NCBI RefSeq assembly: GCF_001623405.1
Contig: NZ_LUHG01000065.1
Location: 99,127 to 163,126, forward strand
Source: Hydrotalea flava
Lineage (GTDB): Bacteria > Bacteroidota > Bacteroidia > Chitinophagales > Chitinophagaceae
Length of the DNA stretch: 64,000 nt
Direction: 5' to 3'
Below the pieces are notes generated by a model that worked only from the letters and a program-made list of their open reading frames with translations, did not search any database and was not told the origin of the DNA. The position numbers were made by a program, and so were the translations under genes. This document shows positions 29,136 through 38,691 of this stretch, piece after piece; the first letter of the stretch is position 1, and each line of letters opens with the position of its first letter.

Positions 29136-32100
29136 ATGAGAAAATTTTACTTCAGCATTCTGCTTTTTGCAGGCTGTTATTTTACGGCACAGGCACAAGA
29201 AATCAATCTGGCCACACAGTTTAAAAATTTACAACCCCGTACAATTGGTCCGGCAGGTATGAGCGGCCGTATTACTGCAATTGATGCGCTTTGGAGCGAT
29301 CCCAATATTATTTATGCGGGTAGTGCCAGCGGCGGTGTTTGGAAAACAGAAAACGGCGGTGCCACATGGAAGCCGATATTTGACAAGGAACCTATTTTAA
29401 ATATTGGTGCCATTGCCATTACGCAAAGCAATCCTTCGGTTATTTGGGCAGGCACCGGCGAAGGCAATCCGAGAAATTCTGTTAGCCTGGGAGATGGAAT
29501 TTATAAAAGTTTAGATGGCGGACAAACCTGGAAATGCATGGGTTTGCAAAAAACAAAAAATATTCATCGAATTATTATTGATCCCAATAATCCAGATGTT
29601 GTATATGCAGGCGCCATTGGCAACCCTTATGGTGTGCATGGAGAAAGAGGATTGTATAAAACAACCGATGGCGGACAAACCTGGAAATTAATTTTACATA
29701 CCAACGATTCCAGTGGTGTGGCAGATATGATGATAGACCCAAGTAACCCAAACAAATTATTTGTAGCCATGTGGCAACACCACCGAACACCCTGGAGCTT
29801 TACCAGCGGCGGCTCCGGCAGTGGATTATACGTAACCTACGATGCAGGTAAAACTTTTAAAAAATTAGGCAAGGCAGATGGCCTGCCAGATGGCAATTAT
29901 GGCCGTATTGGTTTAACCATTTGCCGTAGTTTACCCAGTCGGGTGTATGCATTGGTAGAAGCTACCAAAAACGGGTTATATAAATCAGATGATGGTGGCA
30001 TGAAATGGGAGTTAGTAAACAGTGACCCTGCTGTGGTTACCAACCGGGCCTTTTATTTTCAGGACATTCGTGTTGACCCTGAAAATGAAAACAGATTATA
30101 CAACATTAACCAAATGGTGAGTGTTAGTGAAGATGGCGGCAAAACTTTTCGCATATTGATCCCGTACAGTGGCATTCATCCCGATCACCATGCCTGGTGG
30201 ATTCATCCTTTCAATCCTTCATTGATTATTGATGGCGATGATGGTGGGCTGGCCATAACAAGAGATAAGGGAAAAACATGGCAGTTTGAAAGTAAATTGC
30301 CCGTTGGTCAATTTTATCACATTAATGTAGACAATGCCATACCCTACCATGTAATGGGCGGCTTACAAGACAATGGCAGTTGGTATGGCCCTGCTTATGT
30401 TTGGATAAAATCAGGTATTCGCAACAGTTATTGGACCGAAGTGGGCGGTGGTGATGGTTTTGATGTAATACCCGATCCGGATAATTACAACTGGGTTTAT
30501 TCCATGAGTCAGGAAGGCGAACTGGGCCGTTATAATGTAGCCACCGGCGAACAATGGCGCATTAAACCACCAGATGTTGGCAGTACCTTACGGCATCGTT
30601 TTAACTGGAATGCTGCTATAGCGCAGGACCCATTCAACAATAATACCATTTACTTTGGCAGCCAGTTTGTAAACAAAAGCACTAACAAAGGTATTTCATG
30701 GAATATCATTTCACCTGATTTAACCACCAATGATACTGCGAAAGAAGATCAAAGTAACAATGGTGGTTTATCCATTGATATTACCGGAGCAGAAAACTAT
30801 TGTACCATTTTATGCATTGAACCATCACGTGTACAACGGGGGGTAATTTGGGTAGGAACCGATGATGGTAATGTACAATTAACACAAGATGGCGGTAAAA
30901 CCTGGACCAATTTCAGAGGAAAAATTCCGGGAATGCCAGAAGGAAGTTGGATACCGCAAATCAGAGCCTCCAGATACAAAGCAGGTGAAGCTTTTGTTGT
31001 TTGCAACAACTATCGGTTGGGCGATTTTAAACCCTATATTTTTAGAACAACAGACTTTGGTAAAACCTGGACCAGAATGGTAGATGAAAAGAAAGTAACG
31101 GGATATGCTTTATGTATGATTCAGGACCCCGTTGAGCCTAACTTAATTTTTGTAGGAACAGAACAGGGCCTTTGGGTAAGTTTTGATAATGGAACCCATT
31201 TTCAGCAATTTAAAAACAACTATCCTTCTGTTTCTACATACGACTTAGCCATTCAGGAAAGAGAAGCAGATATAGCCATTGCAACGTTTGGAAGGGCTAT
31301 CTGGATTTTAGATGATATTCGTCCATTGAGAAGAATAGCAGCCAATAACGGTAAAGCATTTACGCAAAAATTAGTGGCTTTCCCAATACCAACAGCCTAT
31401 CAGGCCAAAATGAAAAACCCTTCGGGTATTGAGTACAGCATTTGGGGCACTTATGAAGGAGAAAACAGAAAGCCTGGCGCCTCTATTAGTTTCTTTACCG
31501 AAAAAACTTCAAGCGATACCGGCAAAGCAAAAATGCCTGATTCAGTGCATATACATATTTATGATGCAGCACACAACAATGTGCGCAATTTAGTAGTGAA
31601 AGCTGATACCGGCTTTAATCGGTTTTTTTGGGGATTAGAAGAGAAAGGTATTCGCAGTGCCGGTGGCAGAAGAGGAAGAAATTTTGGTGGAGGCAGTGCC
31701 GAACCGGGTGGCTTACCGGTAGATCCCGGAACCTATACCGTTGTATTGCAATGGGGCAAATTAAAAGATTCTGCAACCGTTGTGGTGAATGATGATCCCA
31801 ATGCACCTACATCGCCGGAAGTAAGAAAAGCACAACGTGCTTTCAATGCAAGATTAGATTCACTAACCATAAAAGTAAACCAGTTAACAGAACGATTAAC
31901 AGATGCAGATGCCATTATGGTCAATATAAAAGCAAACCTGCCCAACATAGATAGTAGCAGAAGAGACAGCATACGGCATAGCATGAAAGCATTGGAGCAA
32001 TCGATTAAAGACATTAGAGAAACTTTAAATGGCAAACCACAGGAAAAGCAGGGTTATGGTACTGTACCTCAGGTAACTGTAAATGGCAATATTGCAAATG

Positions 32101-32294
32101 CCCGCTTTACGGCATTATATAAAAATGCAGCTCCCGGAGAACAGGAGGAAACCTTGTATAAGGTTGCGGAAGAAAGTGTAAACCAGGTATTGCAAAAAGC
32201 AGATAACTTCTTCAACAGTAAATGGAAAGCCTTCCGTAATTTGATAGAGTCCTCTAAATTAGATTTGTTTAAAAAGGAAGAAGACAAAGAATAA
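29136..32294 (+). CDS. VPS10/Asp-box secreted beta-propeller protein
   Basis: A 1052-residue third paralogue, on the plus strand. A signal peptide ends near TAQAQ. The propeller region (about 30-730) carries eleven Asp-boxes (TENGGATW, SLDGGQTW, TTDGGQTW, TRDKGKTW, TQDGGKTW, TTDFGKTW and others) in the same spacing as the other two. A Gly/Arg-rich linker follows near residues 845-857 (RRGRNFGGGS), then a C-terminal region rich in predicted helix (about 890-1050) with a long Lys/Asp/Leu pattern. It ends 12 bases before the convergent stop of the haem operon's last gene. The function is unknown; catalytic residues cannot be identified. Confidence 0.85.
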   Translation: MRKFYFSILLFAGCYFTAQAQEINLATQFKNLQPRTIGPAGMSGRITAIDALWSDPNIIYAGSASGGVWKTENGGATWKPIFDKEPILNIGAIAITQSNPSVIWAGTGEGNPRNSVSLGDGIYKSLDGGQTWKCMGLQKTKNIHRIIIDPNNPDVVYAGAIGNPYGVHGERGLYKTTDGGQTWKLILHTNDSSGVADMMIDPSNPNKLFVAMWQHHRTPWSFTSGGSGSGLYVTYDAGKTFKKLGKADGLPDGNYGRIGLTICRSLPSRVYALVEATKNGLYKSDDGGMKWELVNSDPAVVTNRAFYFQDIRVDPENENRLYNINQMVSVSEDGGKTFRILIPYSGIHPDHHAWWIHPFNPSLIIDGDDGGLAITRDKGKTWQFESKLPVGQFYHINVDNAIPYHVMGGLQDNGSWYGPAYVWIKSGIRNSYWTEVGGGDGFDVIPDPDNYNWVYSMSQEGELGRYNVATGEQWRIKPPDVGSTLRHRFNWNAAIAQDPFNNNTIYFGSQFVNKSTNKGISWNIISPDLTTNDTAKEDQSNNGGLSIDITGAENYCTILCIEPSRVQRGVIWVGTDDGNVQLTQDGGKTWTNFRGKIPGMPEGSWIPQIRASRYKAGEAFVVCNNYRLGDFKPYIFRTTDFGKTWTRMVDEKKVTGYALCMIQDPVEPNLIFVGTEQGLWVSFDNGTHFQQFKNNYPSVSTYDLAIQEREADIAIATFGRAIWILDDIRPLRRIAANNGKAFTQKLVAFPIPTAYQAKMKNPSGIEYSIWGTYEGENRKPGASISFFTEKTSSDTGKAKMPDSVHIHIYDAAHNNVRNLVVKADTGFNRFFWGLEEKGIRSAGGRRGRNFGGGSAEPGGLPVDPGTYTVVLQWGKLKDSATVVVNDDPNAPTSPEVRKAQRAFNARLDSLTIKVNQLTERLTDADAIMVNIKANLPNIDSSRRDSIRHSMKALEQSIKDIRETLNGKPQEKQGYGTVPQVTVNGNIANARFTALYKNAAPGEQEETLYKVAEESVNQVLQKADNFFNSKWKAFRNLIESSKLDLFKKEEDKE

Positions 32295-32306
32295 AGCTTT
32301 ACCATT

Positions 32307-32882
32307 TCAGCATTGTTTTCGTATAAAATAGCGAATCCTGATTACAGAAGCCGCTATCAGAACCAACCCACAAATTTCTGATAGCAGCTTTTCTGCATCT
32401 AAGAAATCGACAGGCCGGTCTTTTAATTCCGGGTCCATCCAAATGCCATGTATTATAAACAGCAAGGCAGCACCGTATGAAATTAAATGCACATTCTTCC
32501 AAAAGCGAAATCCCATTTTGTTTTTAATGATTTTTTGGGTGGTAATAATTACCAGAATAAGTGCATAGAACGACAAACTGCCCAACAAAGCCATATATGG
32601 CTGGTGTTGAGTATTCAATGGCCATAGCAATTGCAACCACGAAAATTTTGAAGCAGAATCAATAGGTATTAATACAATATGCACCAACACCAATAACAAA
32701 GCCAAATAGGCGGTATAATTATGTATATCGGTAATATTCAGCTTTTGAATAAAGGCAGGAACGCGCTTCCAATAAACAGATTTTTTATACGCTGAACTAA
32801 GCAGCATACCTAGCAAAATATTCAAAGTTAAAACAGCGGTAGCTATAAGGCCAATGGTTCCGGATATATCAATGGTTTGCAC
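32307..32882 (-). CDS. Ferric-reductase-like transmembrane haem protein
   Basis: A 191-residue inner-membrane protein with about five helices. The pattern fits the ferric reductase-like transmembrane domain (PF01794, MsrQ/cytochrome b-like). His residues lie in two helices, one in IHNYTAYLALLLVLVHIV (two His, 14 residues apart) and one in NVHLISYGAALLFIIHG (two His, 13 apart), positioned to hold two b haems. No flavin or NAD domain is fused. The start is a GTG at 32882, 28 bases after HmuV; the next ATG would delete the first helix. As the last gene of the haem-uptake operon it may handle electrons for iron released from haem or simply use imported haem. The role is inferred from position. 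Confidence 0.72.
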   Translation of the reverse strand: MQTIDISGTIGLIATAVLTLNILLGMLLSSAYKKSVYWKRVPAFIQKLNITDIHNYTAYLALLLVLVHIVLIPIDSASKFSWLQLLWPLNTQHQPYMALLGSLSFYALILVIITTQKIIKNKMGFRFWKNVHLISYGAALLFIIHGIWMDPELKDRPVDFLDAEKLLSEICGLVLIAASVIRIRYFIRKQC

Positions 32883-32910
32883 GAATAGGGTTGTTTTATA
32901 AGTAGAAAAT

Positions 32911-33696
32911 TTATTCGGGTTGAAAATAAATGAAAGGATGATCTAAATTTTGTTGTTCCAATTTTATGGCATGCACATCAAAAATATTTTTTATTAATGC
33001 AGCATCAATATCAGCAGGCTGCTGTAATGAGTATAGCAACTGACCACTTTTCATAAAATGCAGGGTATCTGCAAATTGTAAAGCCAAATTCATATCGTGC
33101 AAAACTGCCACAACGGTAACATGCTGACGGGTTAAAGATTGTGCAATTTGCATTAACTGATACTGGTATTTTACATCTAATTGAGAAACCGGCTCATCTA
33201 AAAACAATATTTTTTTCTGTGATTCCGATGCATCTGCAATTTGTGCCAATACACGACACATCTGTACTTTTTGCGCCTCACCTCCAGATAAGTGTTGATA
33301 GAATGTATCTGCCAAATGCGCCACATTCATTTGCTGCATCACCTGGTTTACAATTGCCACATCAATGGTAAGGGGTTGGTGTTGAAAAAAAGGATAACGG
33401 CCCATCATAACCACTTCACGAACAGTTAATGTAAAAGGCAAATGGTATTGTTGCGATAATACTGCTCTTTTTTTAGCCAACACTTCCGGTGATAAGGTTG
33501 CTATATCTATACCATTGATTGTAATTGAACCACTTGAAGGTACAATACTTCCTGCCAGTAATTGTAACAGGGTTGTTTTACCGGCTCCGTTGGCACCCAT
33601 GATAACTGTAAAAGTATTTTTCTGAATGCACAGATTGATATTCTGCAACAATTGTTTTTTTTGAATTGTATAATTTACCTCCGTTACCTCAATCAT
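32911..33696 (-). CDS. hmuV: Haem ABC transporter ATP-binding protein HmuV
   Basis: A 261-residue ABC ATPase. Visible motifs: Walker A GANGAGKTT (34-42), Q-loop around LSQQYHLPF, signature LSGGEAQKVQ, Walker B ILFLDEPVSQLD and the switch His in VLHDMN. The Q-x-HLPFTLTV pattern and position in the operon fit haem importers of the BtuD/FhuC type. It overlaps the permease gene by eight bases, so translational coupling is expected. It powers import through HmuU at the inner membrane. Specificity is assigned from HmuT next door; ferric-siderophore ATPases look similar. Confidence 0.9.
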   Translation of the reverse strand: MIEVTEVNYTIQKKQLLQNINLCIQKNTFTVIMGANGAGKTTLLQLLAGSIVPSSGSITINGIDIATLSPEVLAKKRAVLSQQYHLPFTLTVREVVMMGRYPFFQHQPLTIDVAIVNQVMQQMNVAHLADTFYQHLSGGEAQKVQMCRVLAQIADASESQKKILFLDEPVSQLDVKYQYQLMQIAQSLTRQHVTVVAVLHDMNLALQFADTLHFMKSGQLLYSLQQPADIDAALIKNIFDVHAIKLEQQNLDHPFIYFQPE

Positions 33697-34738
33697 AACT
33701 ACCTCTTTTTTGCAGTAAATGGGTTTGCTTCAATAAAATAATAAATACGGGTGCCCCCACCAATGAAGTAATGATACCAATAGGAATTTCTCCCGGAGCA
33801 ATCAATAACCGGGCAGCAATATCGGCTACCGTCAATAAAATTGCGCCAGATAAAAAAGCAGCCGGTAATAATGTTCTGTTATTTCCACCTATCAATAAAC
33901 GCATCATGTGCGGCACAATTAATCCCACAAAAGCAATTACACCAACAAATGCGGTTGCAATAGCAACCATGGCAGTATTGAGCAATAAAATCTGCCATTT
34001 TAAACGCTCGGTATGTACGCCCAAATAGCCGGCTTCTTTATCGCCCAACATCAATGCATTCAACTGATTGGCATAGCGCAATAAAAGAATCATTACCGGA
34101 AGTGTAACAATAGCAGTAATCAATATCTGCAGCCAGGATGCACCAGCAAAACTGCCGAGGTTCCAAAAAGTAATGCTTCTTGCCTGCGGATCTCTGGAAA
34201 TAAAACTTAAAAATCCGGTTCCGCTTAAAGCAATAGCATTCACAGCAATACCAATTAACAGCAAATTGGTTACCGAAACCCGATGAACCGATTTGGCCAA
34301 TGTATATACCAGTACCGTTGCAATAACACCACCCACAAATGCAAATACCGGAACCAGAAAAATGCCGGAAAACCGTTGTAACCACATGGGCAAACTACCC
34401 GATAACACAAATATAAATGAGGCGCCAAAAGCAGCACCAGCACTGGTTCCTATTAATCCCGGCTCAACTATCGGGTTTCTAAATAAGCCCTGCATCATTA
34501 CTCCGGAAGCAGCTAAAATACCACCCGTAATAGCGCAGAGCAATACACGTGGCAACCTAATTTCAAGAAATACGGCTTCATGAATGTTGAATGGAACATC
34601 AGCTTTAACAGTATGCAGCAATGCGGTGTACATTTCATGTATTTGGATGGGAACAGCACCAAAAGCAATGGCCATGATGAGGGTACCAACCAATAACAAT
34701 ATTAAAATACCAAAGTACAGTTTAGAGTAGCGTTGCAT
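33689..34738 (-). CDS. hmuU: Haem ABC transporter permease HmuU (FecCD family)
   Basis: A 349-residue inner-membrane permease with about ten helices. FecCD family hallmarks include RLPRVLLCAITGGILAASG near residue 60, GIAVNAIALSGTGF, and GLIVPHMMRLL near 275, the coupling region that docks on the ATPase. It overlaps hmuT by 17 bases at its start and hmuV by eight at its end, a tight co-translated trio. By family it forms a homodimer moving substrate delivered by the binding lipoprotein. Haem specificity is inferred from HmuT. Confidence 0.9.
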   Translation of the reverse strand: MQRYSKLYFGILILLLVGTLIMAIAFGAVPIQIHEMYTALLHTVKADVPFNIHEAVFLEIRLPRVLLCAITGGILAASGVMMQGLFRNPIVEPGLIGTSAGAAFGASFIFVLSGSLPMWLQRFSGIFLVPVFAFVGGVIATVLVYTLAKSVHRVSVTNLLLIGIAVNAIALSGTGFLSFISRDPQARSITFWNLGSFAGASWLQILITAIVTLPVMILLLRYANQLNALMLGDKEAGYLGVHTERLKWQILLLNTAMVAIATAFVGVIAFVGLIVPHMMRLLIGGNNRTLLPAAFLSGAILLTVADIAARLLIAPGEIPIGIITSLVGAPVFIILLKQTHLLQKRGSYD

Positions 34739-35615
34739 GAATATTGGGATGAAAGATTTTCATGAGTGATAAAATGTTGTTGGCGCTTCGCGGACCAAAA
34801 TATACAATATCATGTTCATTAAACCGATATATTGTATTGTTTTTGGCTGCATTGGTTAAGGCAACACCCGGTAATTTTTTCACACCTTCCATGCCCCCCA
34901 ATTTATCAAATCCAAAATCAGTAACAATAATAATATCGGGATTGGCCGCAGCAATGGCTTCAGCACTTAACTGCGTGGCTCCTTTTGCCTGGTATACTGC
35001 GGGTTTTCCAACTGCCATACGTATCATTGCATCTGCCGGACCATTCCTCCCACTCATTACAAAGAAAACATTGTTGGCCTGGCCAAATTGAATCACCATT
35101 ACTTTTGGTGTATCTACGCATTGCTTTTGTGCAGCATATACTACCTGCATTTGTTGTTGTAGTTGATGACTGAGCGAATCGGCCACAGCAGATACCCCAA
35201 AATAAGTACCCAATGCTTTTAATAAAAGCTGTGCACTATCCAAAGTATTCGATTCAAAAAATTCTTTACAATGTACCCCCACTTGTTGTAATTGTGGAAT
35301 GACTGTGGCAGGCCCAATATTCTGACTATAAATTACAATATCGGGCCGCATGGATACAATTCCTTCCGTACTCAACAAACGATGGTAACCCACTTTAGGC
35401 AATAATTTTGCGCTATCGGGATAACTACTGGTCAAATCGCAGGCTACTATATCTTTCCCTTTTCCCAACGCAAACATCATTTCTGTTAATTGTTTTGAAA
35501 CAGAAACAATTCGTTTGGCATTGGCAGGATTCATCGCTTCCTGTTTACCTTGTTTACATGACATGGCCAGCCATACTATTACAGGCAGCCATCGAATTAT
35601 ATTTTTTTTAATCAT
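34722..35615 (-). CDS. hmuT: Haem-binding lipoprotein HmuT
   Basis: A 297-residue ABC substrate-binding lipoprotein (lipobox LAMSC, lipidated Cys20). The two-lobed class III fold is joined by a long helix around residues 130-155. Tyr77 in VGYHRLLSTEG aligns with the tyrosine haem ligand of Yersinia HmuT, where the motif is similar (GYxRxLSxEG). This is the best evidence that the substrate is haem rather than a siderophore or cobalamin. It lies 11 bases after the TonB receptor and overlaps the permease. It should pass haem across the periplasm to HmuUV. Confidence 0.88.
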   Translation of the reverse strand: MIKKNIIRWLPVIVWLAMSCKQGKQEAMNPANAKRIVSVSKQLTEMMFALGKGKDIVACDLTSSYPDSAKLLPKVGYHRLLSTEGIVSMRPDIVIYSQNIGPATVIPQLQQVGVHCKEFFESNTLDSAQLLLKALGTYFGVSAVADSLSHQLQQQMQVVYAAQKQCVDTPKVMVIQFGQANNVFFVMSGRNGPADAMIRMAVGKPAVYQAKGATQLSAEAIAAANPDIIIVTDFGFDKLGGMEGVKKLPGVALTNAAKNNTIYRFNEHDIVYFGPRSANNILSLMKIFHPNIHATLL

Positions 35616-35626
35616 ACATCAATTGT

Positions 35627-37960
35627 TTAAAAATGATAAGCCAGTTTTAATCCGCCATACCACATGGCAGTATATGGCCCGGGTATAAAGTGCGGATCGG
35701 TTTGTGAAGCTAATGTAGGCGATAAAAATAAAAAGGTATAATAAGTATTATTCAACAGATTATCTGCACCTATAAACGCATCCACATCAAAATGTTGATG
35801 CAGCGTTTGGCGATAACCCAACTTAGCACCCAATAAACGATAAGCGGATGCATCATTCAAATTATCGAAAGTATAGGGCACTTTATCAACATATTGAAAA
35901 GTGCTGCTAAAATAAATACCGGGCGCAGTTACCACATCCAAACCAATATTTAAAAAATTAGGTGCTACACCGGCAACTTTATTACCTGAAAAATTAAGGG
36001 TGTTGGCATTGTTATTATTATCACTCTTAAAATCTACATATTTAAAGTTAGAGTACGTATAGGTTACAAATGGTTTTACAGAACGGAAAAAACCCTGATT
36101 AGTTTGTAAGGCAAGATAGTTTAACGACAATTCTACACCGTTATTTCGCTGTTTACCAACGTTTACTGCAAAAGTATAAAAGGGTGTGGTTTGAGTAGCG
36201 GCCACTGACTGATTCACAATTTTATTGCTTACATCTAACTGAAACAATGCCAATTGATAAGATAATTTATTATTGAAAAAGCTTCCTTTTGTTCCCACTT
36301 CATATTGAATACCCAATTCAGGTTGTAAACCTGTGTTTACTTTTCCGATAGCCGGTATCACTACATTGTTGGTAGTAGGTGGCGTATAGCCGGTACTTAC
36401 ATCCACATACACTGAACTGTTTTTATTCAACATTTTTAAAACAGCAATTCGTGGTTTTAGTACGGGGGTGAACCGTTTGTAACCCGACTGGTCGGCATGT
36501 GTTGGGTTGGCACTATTCGTAAGCATATCGCGAATACTGTATTCAATAAAGTTAACACTGCTTCCTGCTGTTAGCATAATTTGAGCAGGCAAATTCAACT
36601 TCCATTCGGTAAATAGATTGTAGGTAGATGCCTGAATCTGCAAATCGCCTCTAATGCCGCCCATTACACCATTGGTTAAATTATAGGTTTTATTAAAAGA
36701 AAGCGTTTTCTCAAATTGTCCGCCAATAATACCATGAATGCCTACTGCACCCGATTTCCCATTATAAATAAATCCCGTTCTGCCGCCAAAAGTTAATACT
36801 GCGTTTGAGTTAAGGCCTGCGGCAAATGGCTGATCCAATGTATATCCTGAAGTAAATACGGTGGTTTGATTATTGAAGTGCTGATTGATTTTAATATCAT
36901 CTGTAATACCTGCTCTAAAACTTTCAATTAATACATGGGCATTGTTATTCACATATTTCGGATCGCTCCAGGTGATACGGCGGTATAATGTATCACCGGG
37001 AATTTCGCCGGCCAGTTCTTCATAAGAACTGCTATATGACAAATAGGTTGAAATGGTTTGTTGATCGCCTACATAAAAATCGCCTTTAAAGGAAGCGTAA
37101 TCTTTTGCTGATGCACTATGGTTACGGTAACCATTTGACGTTTGATGGCCGTAATTAAAAAACAAAACAGAATTACTGCCTGCCGATTCAATACGTGTAT
37201 TATTTCTATACAAACCGTAACTGCCTACTGTATTTTCTTCCAAAATTTTTGTGGTATTGGGTTTGGGTTGAATAGAATACAATTTAACCACACCGGCAAT
37301 ACCCGAACCATACAAACTGGATTCCGGCCCTTTAAACACCTCTACTCTGCCAATGGTAGAAAAATCAATATCATCTAATATGGTTACACCGGTGGCATCG
37401 GTTAATGGAATATTATTTAAAAAAACCTGATAGCCTAAGCCATTAAAATTAGTGGTATTGCCATATCCTCTGATGATGATACGCTGGCCACCGGAAATAC
37501 CTCTGGTTTGCATAAATACACCCGGAATAGTGTTCATTTGGGTTTCAGGAAATAAACCATTGCCACGTTGTAAATCGTGATACGTTAATACACCTACCGA
37601 TTGTGCTTCGGTTAATTGGTTATCGCGTTTACCCGTTGCCCAACCCGTTACCTGCACCTTATTTAAATTATCGGTAGTAGGGGTTAATAAAATCAACAAC
37701 TCTTTATTGGCAGGTTTTATGGTAACCTGTTGGGTTTCATATCCCAAACTGCTTATGGTTACAAGTATATTACTTGTAACGTGTTGTAATTGAAATCGGC
37801 CATTATCATCAGTAATTAATTTTTGCCTGTTGGGCAGCTCAATTACTGCACCCACTAATGGCTGATTGGTGGTATTATCTGCAACACGCCCCTGTATGTT
37901 TTGTGCTTGCAGTTGTTGCAATGAAAACAAAAAAAGAAATATAGCTATAGTTTTTTTCAT
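35627..37960 (-). CDS. TonB-dependent outer-membrane receptor (haem uptake)
   Basis: A 777-residue receptor. A signal peptide (MKKTIAIFLF to LQAQ) precedes a carboxypeptidase-regulatory-like domain (about 22-100) common in Bacteroidota receptors, a plug (about 110-230, with QRIIIRGYG and VEVFKGPESSLYGSG), and a 22-strand barrel ending in a terminal Phe (KLAYHF). I start at the ATG at 37960, since an upstream ATG at 37993 would place 11 hydrophobic residues before the obvious signal peptide. It is the first gene in the tight haem set, 11 bases before hmuT. Haem as substrate is inferred from hmuTUV. A 6-3-6 inverted repeat lies 25 bases upstream of the start and may be a metal-responsive operator. 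Confidence 0.9.
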   Translation of the reverse strand: MKKTIAIFLFLFSLQQLQAQNIQGRVADNTTNQPLVGAVIELPNRQKLITDDNGRFQLQHVTSNILVTISSLGYETQQVTIKPANKELLILLTPTTDNLNKVQVTGWATGKRDNQLTEAQSVGVLTYHDLQRGNGLFPETQMNTIPGVFMQTRGISGGQRIIIRGYGNTTNFNGLGYQVFLNNIPLTDATGVTILDDIDFSTIGRVEVFKGPESSLYGSGIAGVVKLYSIQPKPNTTKILEENTVGSYGLYRNNTRIESAGSNSVLFFNYGHQTSNGYRNHSASAKDYASFKGDFYVGDQQTISTYLSYSSSYEELAGEIPGDTLYRRITWSDPKYVNNNAHVLIESFRAGITDDIKINQHFNNQTTVFTSGYTLDQPFAAGLNSNAVLTFGGRTGFIYNGKSGAVGIHGIIGGQFEKTLSFNKTYNLTNGVMGGIRGDLQIQASTYNLFTEWKLNLPAQIMLTAGSSVNFIEYSIRDMLTNSANPTHADQSGYKRFTPVLKPRIAVLKMLNKNSSVYVDVSTGYTPPTTNNVVIPAIGKVNTGLQPELGIQYEVGTKGSFFNNKLSYQLALFQLDVSNKIVNQSVAATQTTPFYTFAVNVGKQRNNGVELSLNYLALQTNQGFFRSVKPFVTYTYSNFKYVDFKSDNNNNANTLNFSGNKVAGVAPNFLNIGLDVVTAPGIYFSSTFQYVDKVPYTFDNLNDASAYRLLGAKLGYRQTLHQHFDVDAFIGADNLLNNTYYTFLFLSPTLASQTDPHFIPGPYTAMWYGGLKLAYHF

Positions 37961-37984
37961 AATGTAATATATAATGATGAATAG

Positions 37985-37999
37985 AATGAACAATTCATT
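37985..37999. promoter_or_regulatory. Inverted repeat upstream of the haem receptor
   Basis: A perfect AATGAA-CAA-TTCATT repeat (6-3-6) located 25 bases upstream of the receptor ATG at 37960. It could be an operator for a Fur-like or other metalloregulator, but it is not a canonical Fur box and AT-rich DNA yields such repeats by chance. Confidence 0.3.
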
Positions 38000-38060
38000 T
38001 ACCTAAATAAAGAGAATGCAATAGCACTCCAACAACGAATGCCATTTTAATGAAGAAGGA

Positions 38061-38600
38061 CTAACAGATTGTAAATCGGGGAGGAGGTAACACTACAGAA
38101 AGTGCGATGTAATGCAAATAATATGAATGAAAAGTATGCCAGCAAATATTGACGGGTTCAGGAAATAAGATTTGAAAAAGTTCTGGTTGATAAAAGAATG
38201 AGAATATCTGAGAAAAACTAAGCCGGTTTTGTTTTCCGGCATCTTGTTTATTTTTTTGCACGACAAAGTGCTGTAAATCTACGCTGTTTTCAGCATTATC
38301 GGGTAAACAGCAAATGGTTACCGTTGTTTGGTTATATTGAATATGAACCACATCATACAATAAGCCATTCAATTTAAATTCATGATTTTTTTCTTCCCAA
38401 GAGAATGAGGGGTCTGTAATGTTTCCGTTTGCATCTATACTCCACTGAAAATGACAGGCAGCTTTTGTATCGGGATGGGAAGCAATAAACAGCTTCATCT
38501 CTGTTTTTAAATGCACTTTATACAGCACATACCACAAATGGTAACCACCCATATAAGTGAGGAGCACAGTTAGGAGTAATATGGATAAGCATTTTCTCAT
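38061..38600 (-). CDS. Small secreted protein of unknown function beside the haem receptor
   Basis: A 179-residue protein I do not recognise by name. The start at 38600 gives a hydrophobic signal or anchor (MRKCLSILLLTVLLTYMGGY). The middle holds the Cys of AACHFQW and a Cys pair in TICCLPD. A second hydrophobic stretch occurs late (SYYLHYIALSVVLPPP), and the protein ends with VLPPPRFTIC. Two or three His lie near the C-terminus (ICWHTFHSYYLHY). From memory, similarly sized proteins with a late PPP motif often precede TonB receptors for metals in Bacteroidota. It is 100 bases upstream of the haem receptor on the same strand and may be part of the same unit. Confidence 0.65.
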   Translation of the reverse strand: MRKCLSILLLTVLLTYMGGYHLWYVLYKVHLKTEMKLFIASHPDTKAACHFQWSIDANGNITDPSFSWEEKNHEFKLNGLLYDVVHIQYNQTTVTICCLPDNAENSVDLQHFVVQKNKQDAGKQNRLSFSQIFSFFYQPELFQILFPEPVNICWHTFHSYYLHYIALSVVLPPPRFTIC

Positions 38601-38691
38601 GTTGCAGGCATGAAAATTAGTGAAACCATTTATGCCGTGCAAATATTTTGGATAAACGCTTTATCGAATACTACTCCTACTGCTCATTTTT

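Noticed and set aside
28954..29139. 61-codon plus frame in the divergent region
   Set aside because: It ends inside the start of the VPS10-like gene and has no recognisable feature; the region is better read as two promoters.
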